DNA from: a virus
Length of the DNA: 21,691 nucleotides
IMG/VR virus record: IMGVR_UViG_3300003690_000168
Location: 1-21,691 of that record
Strand: one strand, 5' to 3'
Numbering within the stretch: the first letter of the stretch is position 1; every line of letters starts with the position of its first letter. The translations under genes were made by a program, and so were the position numbers. Positions 5,029-12,463 of this stretch are shown piece after piece. The notes under the pieces were generated by a model. That model worked only from the letters and a program-made list of their open reading frames with translations. It ran no database searches and had not been told where the DNA came from.

Positions 5029-7236
5029 ATGGCCGACCAAGACGAGATTATCGCCGAGTACACGGATGACTACGACCGTCTCCGCGCACAGAAAGCGCGG
5101 AATGTGGGGTCGGTCGAAATCCGCATCCTGACCAATCTGTCATTCGTCTCCGGCGAACACTGGGTGGGGAGCCAGGATCGGGTCTTTTTTACCCGAAAGC
5201 GCGACCCGAACAAGCTCTATCTCGTGTTTAACGTCGCCGCCCAGATGCTCTACAAGATGATGGGGCGTCTCAGCAGCGTGGCTCCCGTGTTCAAGGCCCG
5301 ATCCGACAAACAGGACCCGAAATCGGTCGCCAAGGCTCAGGTGGTCGATAAACTCATCCGCGCACTCGATGAGAAGCTCGATCAGCACTCGCGGACGTGG
5401 GAATTGCTCTGGTGGATGGCTGTGGGCGGGGTCGCGTTTGAATATGTGCCGTGGGTCAAGGATGCGACCATGGAACCGATGCCCCAGTTCGATCCAGAGA
5501 CGAATGAACTGCTCTGGACCGATTTGCAGACCCAGGAGATCGTCCCGGAGTCCATCCGGCAAGAGGTTCTCAATCAGGGCGGCCCAAAAGAGCGATTCGT
5601 CGTCGTCGAGGAGATGGTCTTGGCCGGGGACGTCGGCAGCGAGGTGATCAGCCCGCTCCAGGTCTTTATCGACGCCTCGGTGCGCTCGGTAGACGATCTC
5701 GCGCCCGATCAGGCCGTCTATATCGCGAAAATCCGCACGCTCGGCTGGATCGAGGCGAATTACGACCTGAACGCCGATGCCATCCAGAATGTGAAGGATG
5801 CGTCCGAAGTGCGGATTCTCTCGACCGATGTGAAGCAATTCGGCGACCCCACCGGCTCCGTACACCTCCAGGACCTGATTCCGCGCATTCAGGGCACCCG
5901 GACGACCAATGATCCCGATATGGCCGTGGTGGTCGAGCGGTTTCAGCCCGTGTCGGACAAACATCCGCGCGGGAAGTACACGGTGTTTCTGCCGGGGGAG
6001 CAAGTCCTCCACGATGGTGATAATCCCTACGAATCCATCCCCCTCATCGATTTTCACTGGTCCCCGACGACAACGAGCTTCTGGGGGACGGATTACATCT
6101 CCGATCTGATTGCGCCGCAGCGATTCCTCAATAAGCGCCTCTCCCAACTCGGGGAGCAGGCAAATGCCTCGCTATACGCCAATGAACTCCTCGGGCCGAC
6201 GCTTAAGAACGAGGATGTGGCCGCCGACTATCCCGCCCCGATCGAGGGCGGGTTGACCGATGCCGGCATAAAAATGGTGCAGCGGCGGGATCCGCCCCAA
6301 CTGCCGTCCTGGTACATGCCGTCCATCGACCTCATCCTGAAATTGATGCGGGAAATCGCGGGTGGGGTCGATCTCTTCCAGGAACAGAAGTTCCCCGGGC
6401 AATTACGTGGCCCGATGGCCGTGCCGATGCTCCAGGAGATGCTTGACAGCCAGTGGGGGAATCTCTACCAGCATATCGGGCAGCGGATGAGCAAAGTCAA
6501 GGAAATGCGGATGAACCGGGTCAAACAGTACTACCCGGCCTTCCGCACGCTGCATTACACCGATAACAGCATGAAGGATGAGGTGTTCATCTTCCAGACC
6601 TCCGATATTCTCCGATCCGGGACCGATTACTCCATCACGGTCGAGCGGGGGAGCCTGATCCCGGAATTTCGCGCCCTCCGTGAGGCACGTATCCGCGAAC
6701 ACCTCCAGTCGCCGCTTGCCGTGCTCTACATGGATGAGCGCACCGGACGGATTGACAAGGAGAAGATTGCCGCTGATCTCTCCATGGGGGAGGTGGGTCG
6801 AGAAGACCGGGAAGCCCAGTACCGGAAACTCGCACAGTCTCTCGTGGAGCGGTTGTGGCAGGGAGAAGTGCTCCCCGAGCATATTCCGATGCCGTTCTGG
6901 AATCTGCGGGTAATCATGGACGAACTCGAGGCGGAAATGGCGACCACCGAGTGGTTGGCGGCCTCCCCGCAGATCCAGCAGAGTTTCGTGAATTTCTGGA
7001 ACAAATGCCGCCAGAATCTGGTGGACGCTTCGGCACGACGCGATGACGGGATGCAGGCACAGCAGATTCAGAGTGCCGTGGCACAGGCCGCGCAGCAAGC
7101 TGCCGCGAAGGCCGCCGCCGAGGCCATCGATATGGCCATGGAGCAGATGAAGGCCAGTCAGCAAATCGCCTCGGATGCCCCAGCGGCGCTCCAGCAGGCC
7201 ATGGCCCAGCAGTCCGGGATGGGGCGTCCTCAGTGA
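5029..7236 (+). CDS. Portal protein (P22-like), 735 aa
   Basis: The portal is the dodecameric channel through which DNA enters and leaves the head. Size (735 aa) and position after the terminase and before scaffold/capsid fit a P22-type portal. The N-terminal block (EHWVGSQDRVFFTRKRDPNK, then LYLVFNVAAQMLYKMMGRL) is the usual opening of that family. A Trp/Gly-rich region (WELLWWMAVGGVAFEYVPW) and a stretch with SFWGTDYISDLIAPQRFLNKRLSQ, typical of portal wing/stem segments, follow. The last ~60 residues form a Gln/Ala-rich coiled coil (residues ~675-735), like the barrel extension of P22 portal. AAGGA lies just before the ATG. The stop overlaps the next GTG (GTGA). Confidence 0.85.
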   Translation: MADQDEIIAEYTDDYDRLRAQKARNVGSVEIRILTNLSFVSGEHWVGSQDRVFFTRKRDPNKLYLVFNVAAQMLYKMMGRLSSVAPVFKARSDKQDPKSVAKAQVVDKLIRALDEKLDQHSRTWELLWWMAVGGVAFEYVPWVKDATMEPMPQFDPETNELLWTDLQTQEIVPESIRQEVLNQGGPKERFVVVEEMVLAGDVGSEVISPLQVFIDASVRSVDDLAPDQAVYIAKIRTLGWIEANYDLNADAIQNVKDASEVRILSTDVKQFGDPTGSVHLQDLIPRIQGTRTTNDPDMAVVVERFQPVSDKHPRGKYTVFLPGEQVLHDGDNPYESIPLIDFHWSPTTTSFWGTDYISDLIAPQRFLNKRLSQLGEQANASLYANELLGPTLKNEDVAADYPAPIEGGLTDAGIKMVQRRDPPQLPSWYMPSIDLILKLMREIAGGVDLFQEQKFPGQLRGPMAVPMLQEMLDSQWGNLYQHIGQRMSKVKEMRMNRVKQYYPAFRTLHYTDNSMKDEVFIFQTSDILRSGTDYSITVERGSLIPEFRALREARIREHLQSPLAVLYMDERTGRIDKEKIAADLSMGEVGREDREAQYRKLAQSLVERLWQGEVLPEHIPMPFWNLRVIMDELEAEMATTEWLAASPQIQQSFVNFWNKCRQNLVDASARRDDGMQAQQIQSAVAQAAQQAAAKAAAEAIDMAMEQMKASQQIASDAPAALQQAMAQQSGMGRPQ

Positions 7237-7433
7237 CGGTTCGTCGGAAGCCCTACCCGACAATGGGAGGGGCGACCGTCTCCCGACGCACAGTCGATCA
7301 GAAGAAGGTCGCACGGGTGATGGAGGAGTTCAAGCGGGGGGACCTTCAATCGTCCAGCGGGCACACCGTGACGAAGCCCGCGCAGGCCATCGCAATCTCA
7401 CTCAACGAGGGACGACGCGCGAAACGTAAATGA
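7233..7433 (+). CDS. DUF6496-like small basic protein, 66 aa
   Basis: GTG 7233 overlaps the portal stop. The core, KVARVMEEFKRGDL followed by AQAIAISLNEGRR, matches the pattern I know from DUF6496 proteins: a 'VMxEFKxGxL' helix, a loop, then 'KQAIAIxLSEAR'. That family is small, basic, frequent in phages and environmental bacteria, and of unknown function. A DNA- or capsid-associated role is a guess. It is the last gene before the promoter-bearing gap at 7434-7614. Confidence 0.6.
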   Translation: MTVRRKPYPTMGGATVSRRTVDQKKVARVMEEFKRGDLQSSSGHTVTKPAQAIAISLNEGRRAKRK

Positions 7434-7467
7434 CCGGACGCCGCGTAGGAGCCCGTGCGGCTCTGAG

Positions 7468-7496
7468 TTGACAGTCGTTCGATGGGTTCCTATACT
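7468..7496 (+). promoter_or_regulatory. Strong sigma70-type promoter for scaffold/capsid
   Basis: TTGACA at 7468-7473 matches the -35 consensus exactly. A 17-base spacer separates it from TATACT at 7491-7496, a five-of-six -10 box. It lies in a true intergenic gap and would start transcription near 7503, leaving a 5' leader of about 110 bases before the scaffold ATG. It would let scaffold and capsid be expressed above the upstream packaging genes, and it implies use of the host's housekeeping RNA polymerase. Confidence 0.75.
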
Positions 7497-7554
7497 GATG
7501 ACACTGCCCGACGTTTACTGGGGAGAACACGGGACGCGAACACGCCGGCACGGA

Positions 7555-7583
7555 TTCATCGGCAGATGAACACCCGCGCGGGT
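7555..7583. repeat. Two inverted repeats in the scaffold 5' leader
   Basis: TTCATC (7555-7560), loop GGCA, GATGAA (7565-7570) makes a 6-bp hairpin. The next bases, ACCCGCGCGGGT (7572-7583), are a perfect 12-bp palindrome. Both lie downstream of the promoter and upstream of the scaffold ribosome site, where they could stabilise the mRNA or bind a regulator. Confidence 0.45.
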
Positions 7584-7614
7584 ACTCGCAGCCCATTCGA
7601 CCGAGGAGAGTGTA

Positions 7615-8445
7615 ATGGCAGAGGACGACGAAGGAATCGCAGCCCCCGAGAGTGACGGGGCCTCATCAGAAACAGCAGACACAGGAGACGCATCAGAATC
7701 AACCGGGTCCTGGCCCGCGGATGCTCAGGCTGAGTACACGAGGAAAACACAAGCTCTTGCCGAAGAACGGAAACAGTGGGAATCCCAGCGTTCGCAGCAA
7801 ACGTCGCAGTTGCAGCAGTACGCACAGCAGTTGCAGGCCCAGCAGTACGCACGCCAAGCCCAGCAACAGCACGCGCAGCAGCAGCAGCAGCAGCAACCGC
7901 AGCAGGCGCAGCAAACAATGCTGGATCAACTACGGAACATGCCGTATGTTGATGGTGCCACAATCGCGCAACTCATGGAACGGATGGTCAATGACGGGAT
8001 TACCCCGCTCAACCAGGCGATCCAGCAGCGCGACCACGTCATTTCCAACCTCAACCGTCAATACCAGTCATTAAATGACTCGGTGGGGACGGCGCAAGGC
8101 AAGCAAGCCGAGAAGGACCTCAATGCCCGGCTTCTGAAAGTCCTCGAGGATCAGGGGCTTCCCAACAACGAGACCGTCCATACGTGGATGCGTGACGTCT
8201 TTTACTCTCATGAGGGTGAACCCCTCGCGGAGCAGTATCCAGAGATGGTACGCGCACGCTGGGAGGCGCTCCAGAAAACTGTGCGGGATGCAGACCGGAA
8301 AACCGCCGCGTCGGCTAAGTCGTACCCGTTCCCATCGAGGGGCGGGGAAGTCTCACCGACCAGCGGGAAGACCGGTGGCTACAAAACGCCTGAAGAACGG
8401 ACGAACGAATTGTGGCCAATGCTCAATCCCGGTCAGTCTGAATGA
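7615..8445 (+). CDS. Capsid scaffolding protein, 276 aa
   Basis: The gene lies immediately upstream of the major capsid gene and encodes an acidic N-terminus, then a Gln/Ala-rich coiled coil (about residues 40-105, including a run of seven Gln). A helical middle (MLDQLRNMPYVDGATIAQLMERMVNDG) and a more polar C-terminus ending PMLNPGQSE follow. Phage scaffolds are helical, low-complexity proteins that template procapsid assembly and are then lost or cleaved. The composition and position fit. The Gln tract is written in CAG/CAA repeats at about 7797-7915. GAGGAG precedes the ATG. There is no protease motif, so scaffold release is probably not by self-cleavage. Confidence 0.75.
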   Translation: MAEDDEGIAAPESDGASSETADTGDASESTGSWPADAQAEYTRKTQALAEERKQWESQRSQQTSQLQQYAQQLQAQQYARQAQQQHAQQQQQQQPQQAQQTMLDQLRNMPYVDGATIAQLMERMVNDGITPLNQAIQQRDHVISNLNRQYQSLNDSVGTAQGKQAEKDLNARLLKVLEDQGLPNNETVHTWMRDVFYSHEGEPLAEQYPEMVRARWEALQKTVRDADRKTAASAKSYPFPSRGGEVSPTSGKTGGYKTPEERTNELWPMLNPGQSE

Positions 8446-8478
8446 GATGCGTGTCTCCCATGAAGGAGACCGTCGATA

Positions 8479-9762
8479 ATGGCCAGCACCACCGATGTCA
8501 TTGAAGCCCTGAAGTACACCTACGGGGTGGATCAGGTCCTGTACCTCGTCAACCAGGAGGTCGTCTGCTGGAACATGTTCCAGAAGATGAAGAAACCCCT
8601 TGGTGGCCGCGGGCAGTTCTTGATGCCCATCATGGTGAAGAACCCTGGGGCGTGGACCGGATTGGCGGAAGGCGGGGCGCTGCCCTCCAACATCAATCCC
8701 GACACGACCGAGGCGTCGTTCAGCCTCCAGGAATTTGCGGGGCTGTACAACATGTCCTGGAAGCTCATTCAGGACGCGAGGAACTCGAAGTTTGCGTTCC
8801 AGACCGCCCTGAAGATGATGGAGGGCGGCTTCCGGCGACGTATCCTGAAGTTCATCAACGCCGACTTGATCTCGGACGGTCTCGGGAAGCTGGCGATCAT
8901 GCCTGCGGCAGACAATCAGACCACGATTACCGTGGACGCGCTCCCCAGCGTGGACCTCGGGATGACCGTGGATCTGATCGACGCCTCGGACAATGACGCC
9001 GATCTCGCCGCGTCCAGGACCGTGTCGGCTGTTGATGTGCCGAATCGGACCATTACCATCAGTGGATCCGCGCCCAGCGGCACCGCGGCCGGGGATTTCT
9101 TCTGTATCGAGAATACGACGAAATCCGGGGCGATTTACCACACCGATGGTCTGCTCGGCATCATTGATGACGCCAATCCTCCCTCGGGGAACTTTGGCAA
9201 CATCAACCGCAGTACGGCGGGGAACGAGTTCTGGGAGTCCGTCGTACTCTCGAACAGCGGCACCAACCGTGCGCTCACGGAAGACCTCCTCATGCAGCTT
9301 GAGGATTCCGTCCGTGAAAAGGGCGGCGGCAGCCTGAACGCCTACATCTCCAATCTCGCCATCATTCGGCGCTATCACGAACTCCTGCGCGAGGACACCT
9401 ACTTCGCCATGGGGTCACCGAAAGCGTTTGACGGCGGGGCCGGAGTGGGCCGCCAGGGCGGGTCGCAGCAGAAGGGGAAGGACGGGGGCGATGGTCGCAC
9501 CGTTTACCGCTTCAGCGGCAATCCGTGGCATGTCGAGCCGTACTTCGCGGCGAATACCATCATCGGGATGGACACCAAGCATTTCTACATCGGTCACGGG
9601 GAGAACGCCGTGCCTCGACCGGTGTCGGAAGTGTTCGACGGGACGCCGTTCTTCCGTCAGACCTCCAACGCGACCTTCGAGGTGGCGTGGTACTGGCAGG
9701 GCCAGTTGCTGAGCGACAACCCCGCAGCCGGCGCGAAGATCGAAGACGTCGCCGAATCGTAA
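8479..9762 (+). CDS. Major capsid protein, 427 aa
   Basis: Directly follows the scaffold with an AAGGAG ribosome site. The sequence shows the pattern expected of an HK97-fold coat protein. An N-terminal helix (DVIEALKYTYGVDQVLYLV) is followed by 'FLMPIMVKNPGAWTGLAEGGALP' and an alpha-helical spine (SWKLIQDARNSKFAFQTALKMM, then GGFRRRILKFINADLISDG). Next is a long beta-rich insertion (residues ~145-240, TTITVDALPSVDLGMTV...), and the C-terminal part ends 'VAWYWQGQLLSDNPAAG'. The closest recognisable relatives are podovirus and marine-phage coat proteins of 400-430 residues. It is the most regularly codon-biased gene of the window, as expected for an abundant product. Confidence 0.85.
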   Translation: MASTTDVIEALKYTYGVDQVLYLVNQEVVCWNMFQKMKKPLGGRGQFLMPIMVKNPGAWTGLAEGGALPSNINPDTTEASFSLQEFAGLYNMSWKLIQDARNSKFAFQTALKMMEGGFRRRILKFINADLISDGLGKLAIMPAADNQTTITVDALPSVDLGMTVDLIDASDNDADLAASRTVSAVDVPNRTITISGSAPSGTAAGDFFCIENTTKSGAIYHTDGLLGIIDDANPPSGNFGNINRSTAGNEFWESVVLSNSGTNRALTEDLLMQLEDSVREKGGGSLNAYISNLAIIRRYHELLREDTYFAMGSPKAFDGGAGVGRQGGSQQKGKDGGDGRTVYRFSGNPWHVEPYFAANTIIGMDTKHFYIGHGENAVPRPVSEVFDGTPFFRQTSNATFEVAWYWQGQLLSDNPAAGAKIEDVAES

Positions 9763-9775
9763 ACCTGAGTAGGTG

Positions 9776-9797
9776 GGGGGAGGGTCGTTCCTCCCCC
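9776..9797 (+). terminator. Hairpin after the capsid gene (attenuator or mRNA stabiliser)
   Basis: GGGGGAGG (9776-9783), a 6-base loop and CCTCCCCC (9790-9797) form a perfect, very GC-rich 8-bp stem 13 bases after the capsid stop. No U-run follows, so full intrinsic termination is unlikely. Partial attenuation or 3'-end protection of the capsid message is more plausible. Confidence 0.5.
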
Positions 9798-9822
9798 GTC
9801 ACTTCGCCAGAAAGTAGGAATC

Positions 9823-10224
9823 ATGGGAATCAAGGCCATTGCTCGCCTCGCAGCCGTGCATATTCCGTACACCATTTCGGCCGGAGAAGCCGCAGACTGT
9901 CAGATTTTCGTGGCTGATCAGGACTACCAGATCGTGGATGTGCGGGAAACGCACAGCATTGTCGGCGCAAGCAGCAGCACGCTCGATGTGGGGATCTCGG
10001 CCTCCGGGACGGCTGCCGCGAGTCTCACGACGGCGTTAAGTTCGACGTTTGCCTTGGACAGCACGGCGGATACGCCGGTCCAGGCCACCCTTACCTCGAC
10101 GGTGGCCAACCGTAAGATGGACAAGGGAGAGCAGATTTCCCTCAACTTCACCGGCACCATCTCTGCCTATGAAGGGGCGCTCCATATCGTGCTGAAGCCG
10201 ATTCGGACAAATACAAGTTATTAA
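9823..10224 (+). CDS. Hypothetical virion protein, 133 aa
   Basis: Lies right after the capsid hairpin, where phages often encode a capsid decoration or head-fibre protein. The chain is beta-rich with Ser/Thr/Ala repeats (SSSTLDVGISASGTAAASLTTALSS) and a hydrophobic final strand (ALHIVLKPIRTNTSY). It has no signal peptide or membrane segment. Position and composition suggest a small structural protein on the head surface. No family is diagnostic. The stop is followed immediately by AAGGAGG for the next gene. Confidence 0.55.
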   Translation: MGIKAIARLAAVHIPYTISAGEAADCQIFVADQDYQIVDVRETHSIVGASSSTLDVGISASGTAAASLTTALSSTFALDSTADTPVQATLTSTVANRKMDKGEQISLNFTGTISAYEGALHIVLKPIRTNTSY

Positions 10225-10232
10225 GGAGGCGC

Positions 10233-10880
10233 ATGGACGATCCTTTGCTGCCTGTGAAGTATTCGCTCGAAGAGAACGCCTTCTTCCTGAAACACCTGGG
10301 CGAGTCTCCGGTCGTGGCCCTGCGGGGGGAGTTGCCCGTGGGGGTCAATCCCGTGGCCGTGCAACGTTTCTTGGGCGATATTTACGAATTGTGCGAGCTT
10401 GAAAAGCATCGTGGGATTCCGTGGCGTGGTGTAAAGGACGTCGGAACGATCATCAGCCGATATCTCACTGAACATGCGAAGTGGCAGGAGATGTCGAAAC
10501 GTGGTGCGCCACGCTTCCCGACGATGCACGCCTGGGACGCGCGTGGGCATCCGCATCGCGGCGGGGTGTCGTCGGACGCGGGGCAAGTCTGCACCTACTT
10601 CGACGATGACGGGAATCGGCAACCGCTCTCGCTCTTCTTGCGCGATTCCGGCCCCGGTGTGTTCAAGGCTCCATGGGTGAAGTCCGCCGAGCCCATTCCA
10701 GAGAGTCTGACGGAAGACCTGGAAAAAGGCTTTCTCCAGTGCCCGGTGGACGGGTGGGCTACGAACTTCAAGCCCGAATCCAGACAGTCCTACAATATCG
10801 CGCGAGGTCGGATGTCCAAACACTGCAAGACGAGCAAGGATGATCGGGTGCGCGAGTTTGGGATTAAAGTCTTTGGCTAG
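10233..10880 (+). CDS. Hypothetical protein with Cys/His C-terminus, 215 aa
   Basis: A perfect AAGGAGG lies just before ATG 10233. The C-terminal ~45 residues (CPVDGWATNF, then MSKHCK) put Cys and His at spacings reminiscent of a zinc finger, but one expected Cys is missing, so metal binding is uncertain. The N-terminal half is helical with a QRFLGDIYELCELEKHRG segment. I recognise no family. Genes at this location in podoviruses are often head-completion factors or unknown structural proteins. The next ORF starts two bases after its stop. Confidence 0.5.
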   Translation: MDDPLLPVKYSLEENAFFLKHLGESPVVALRGELPVGVNPVAVQRFLGDIYELCELEKHRGIPWRGVKDVGTIISRYLTEHAKWQEMSKRGAPRFPTMHAWDARGHPHRGGVSSDAGQVCTYFDDDGNRQPLSLFLRDSGPGVFKAPWVKSAEPIPESLTEDLEKGFLQCPVDGWATNFKPESRQSYNIARGRMSKHCKTSKDDRVREFGIKVFG

Positions 10881-10882
10881 CG

Positions 10883-11416
10883 ATGCCTTCCCAGCATGAG
10901 AGTCAGGACTCTTTCTCGATTCCGGTGCCGAGGCAGACGCCCCCACCGGTCGAGGAGTGCCTGAATTTCTGGCATCCAAATCGGTTTGGGGTCCATCGCG
11001 CCCCGGAAGCCTTTCAACAGAAACTCCACGACGTTCACGCCGACCTCGACGTCACCTGGCATCCCATCCGTCAGCGATGGCTGGTGTGGTATCGCCGCCC
11101 ACGGATCCAGAACCCTCTCTCGCCCGGCTGGCTCCTGCTGATGGTGGTCGAAACGTCTACCCACGCGTACGTGCCGCTGGACGAACGCACCCTTGCGGCC
11201 ATCTACGAGCAGAGCGGCTTCAAGTGGGGTTCCGGGAAGCAGTACTGGGCACGGATCGAAGACGAAGCGCAGCGCGACCACGACCGGCGGGATGACACAC
11301 GTACCCAGCTTATCGAGGACATCGGGGCTGCCCAGTGGGACCACACACGGATTCAGGTGAGTGGCTGTGGGTCCTCGTCTGGGAGCAAATTCGTCAATCA
11401 TCACGCAGGGGATTAG
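10883..11416 (+). CDS. Hypothetical protein, 177 aa
   Basis: Starts two bases after the preceding stop and ends three bases before the adaptor gene, so it lies inside a tight head-to-tail gene block. The centre is Trp-rich and hydrophobic (WHPIRQRWLVWYRRP, then GWLLLMVVE), followed by a charged helix (YWARIEDEAQRDHDRRDD). The tail is Ser/Gly-rich. No signal peptide, membrane helix or catalytic motif is evident. It is probably a minor virion or connector component by context only. Confidence 0.5.
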   Translation: MPSQHESQDSFSIPVPRQTPPPVEECLNFWHPNRFGVHRAPEAFQQKLHDVHADLDVTWHPIRQRWLVWYRRPRIQNPLSPGWLLLMVVETSTHAYVPLDERTLAAIYEQSGFKWGSGKQYWARIEDEAQRDHDRRDDTRTQLIEDIGAAQWDHTRIQVSGCGSSSGSKFVNHHAGD

Positions 11417-11419
11417 GCG

Positions 11420-12097
11420 GTGGCTACAGGACAGACGCTGCTCGACCTCATGGAAGTCTTTGACTACGGCCTCCAGAATCAGTCTGGTGAAACAAGTGTG
11501 ACGTTTGCGTTGCGGGCGTTGAATGCGTCCCAGGATCATCTCGAGGGGATGATGGCGCTCCATCCAAACGCGATGGGGTCCAGTATCGGCACCGTGACCA
11601 CGACGGCGGACACCGAATCAACGGCTGTCCCGGCGGGCCTCATCAGGATTGACCGGCTCCAGTTCATCGACGCCACGACCAGTCGCCCCGTCCGGGACCT
11701 TGAGCGTGTCGGCCCCGTGGGGGACCACTATGGGCCACAGACGAGGAATCCGAGCCTGAATGTAGATTCATCAACAACGGGAGCGCCGCATCGCTATTTT
11801 ACGAATGGCGCACACTTCTACTGGGATCCACTCCCGAACGCTACGCATACCGTGCGGTATTACGGCCTGGTGGCGGCCTCGGACATCACCGCTGGGGGCA
11901 CGTTTGCTTATCCAGACGTGGCGATTGGGCCGGTTGCCCAGTTTGCGTCGAAGATGCTCAGGATCGGGAAAGACGACGACGCGCAGCCACTCGCGGCACT
12001 GGGAGTCGAACTCTTCGGTCCCACGATCCAGCAACTCTCACGCTACAACCGGGACCGGGCACCGGGCTACGACTATCGGTATTTCCATACCACATAG
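11420..12097 (+). CDS. Head-to-tail adaptor protein, 225 aa
   Basis: The GTG at 11420 follows AGGGG. The opening helix (MATGQTLLDLMEVFDYGL) and the segment LIRIDRLQFID match the general pattern of podovirus adaptors (P22 gp4/T7 gp11-like), which bind below the portal. So do the later GAPHRYFTNGAHFYWDPLPNATHTVRYYG block, where 'YF..GaHFYWDPLP' is characteristic, and a C-terminal helical segment. Its size of ~225 residues is right, and it precedes the fibre and the large tail protein as expected. A function in closing the portal and docking the tail is inferred from the family. The residue-level match is by memory, not by search. Confidence 0.6.
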   Translation: MATGQTLLDLMEVFDYGLQNQSGETSVTFALRALNASQDHLEGMMALHPNAMGSSIGTVTTTADTESTAVPAGLIRIDRLQFIDATTSRPVRDLERVGPVGDHYGPQTRNPSLNVDSSTTGAPHRYFTNGAHFYWDPLPNATHTVRYYGLVAASDITAGGTFAYPDVAIGPVAQFASKMLRIGKDDDAQPLAALGVELFGPTIQQLSRYNRDRAPGYDYRYFHTT

Positions 12098-12106
12098 GAG
12101 CGGTTA

Positions 12107-12460
12107 ATGGCGTATCTCCAGGAAGACTTTCAGGACGGCCGAGACGCGCAACTCATCAAACGCGCCAAGATTGACGGGGCGACGAGTGGGAACAACACCC
12201 TGGTCGCGGCGGTGACCGGCAAGAAGATCCGGGTGCTGGCGATCTTCTTCACCATGACCGGTACGGCTGTCACGATCCGGTTTGAGGACGGGGCTGATGG
12301 GACGGCCTTGACCGGACAGATGGGACCGACAGCCGGCCAGACTATCGTGCTGCCGTTCAATCCGGTGGGTTGGTTCGAGACTTCCGATGCCACGCTCCTG
12401 AACATGGAATTGAGCGGTGGCCAGTCGGTGGATGGGGCGCTGGTCTATATCGAGGCGTAG
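12107..12460 (+). CDS. Small beta-rich virion protein, 117 aa
   Basis: AGGAG overlaps the preceding stop and serves this ATG. The protein contains ATSGNNTLVAAVTGKKIRVL, then a set of beta strands ending NMELSGGQSVDGALVYIEA. This 'NNTLVAAVtGKKIRVL ... FNPvGWFET ... L.LSGa..v.G.lvY.E' pattern recurs in small phage proteins I have seen described only as hypothetical. It is likely a trimeric beta-sandwich structural protein between adaptor and fibre. Confidence 0.6.
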   Translation: MAYLQEDFQDGRDAQLIKRAKIDGATSGNNTLVAAVTGKKIRVLAIFFTMTGTAVTIRFEDGADGTALTGQMGPTAGQTIVLPFNPVGWFETSDATLLNMELSGGQSVDGALVYIEA

Positions 12461-12463
12461 TGT

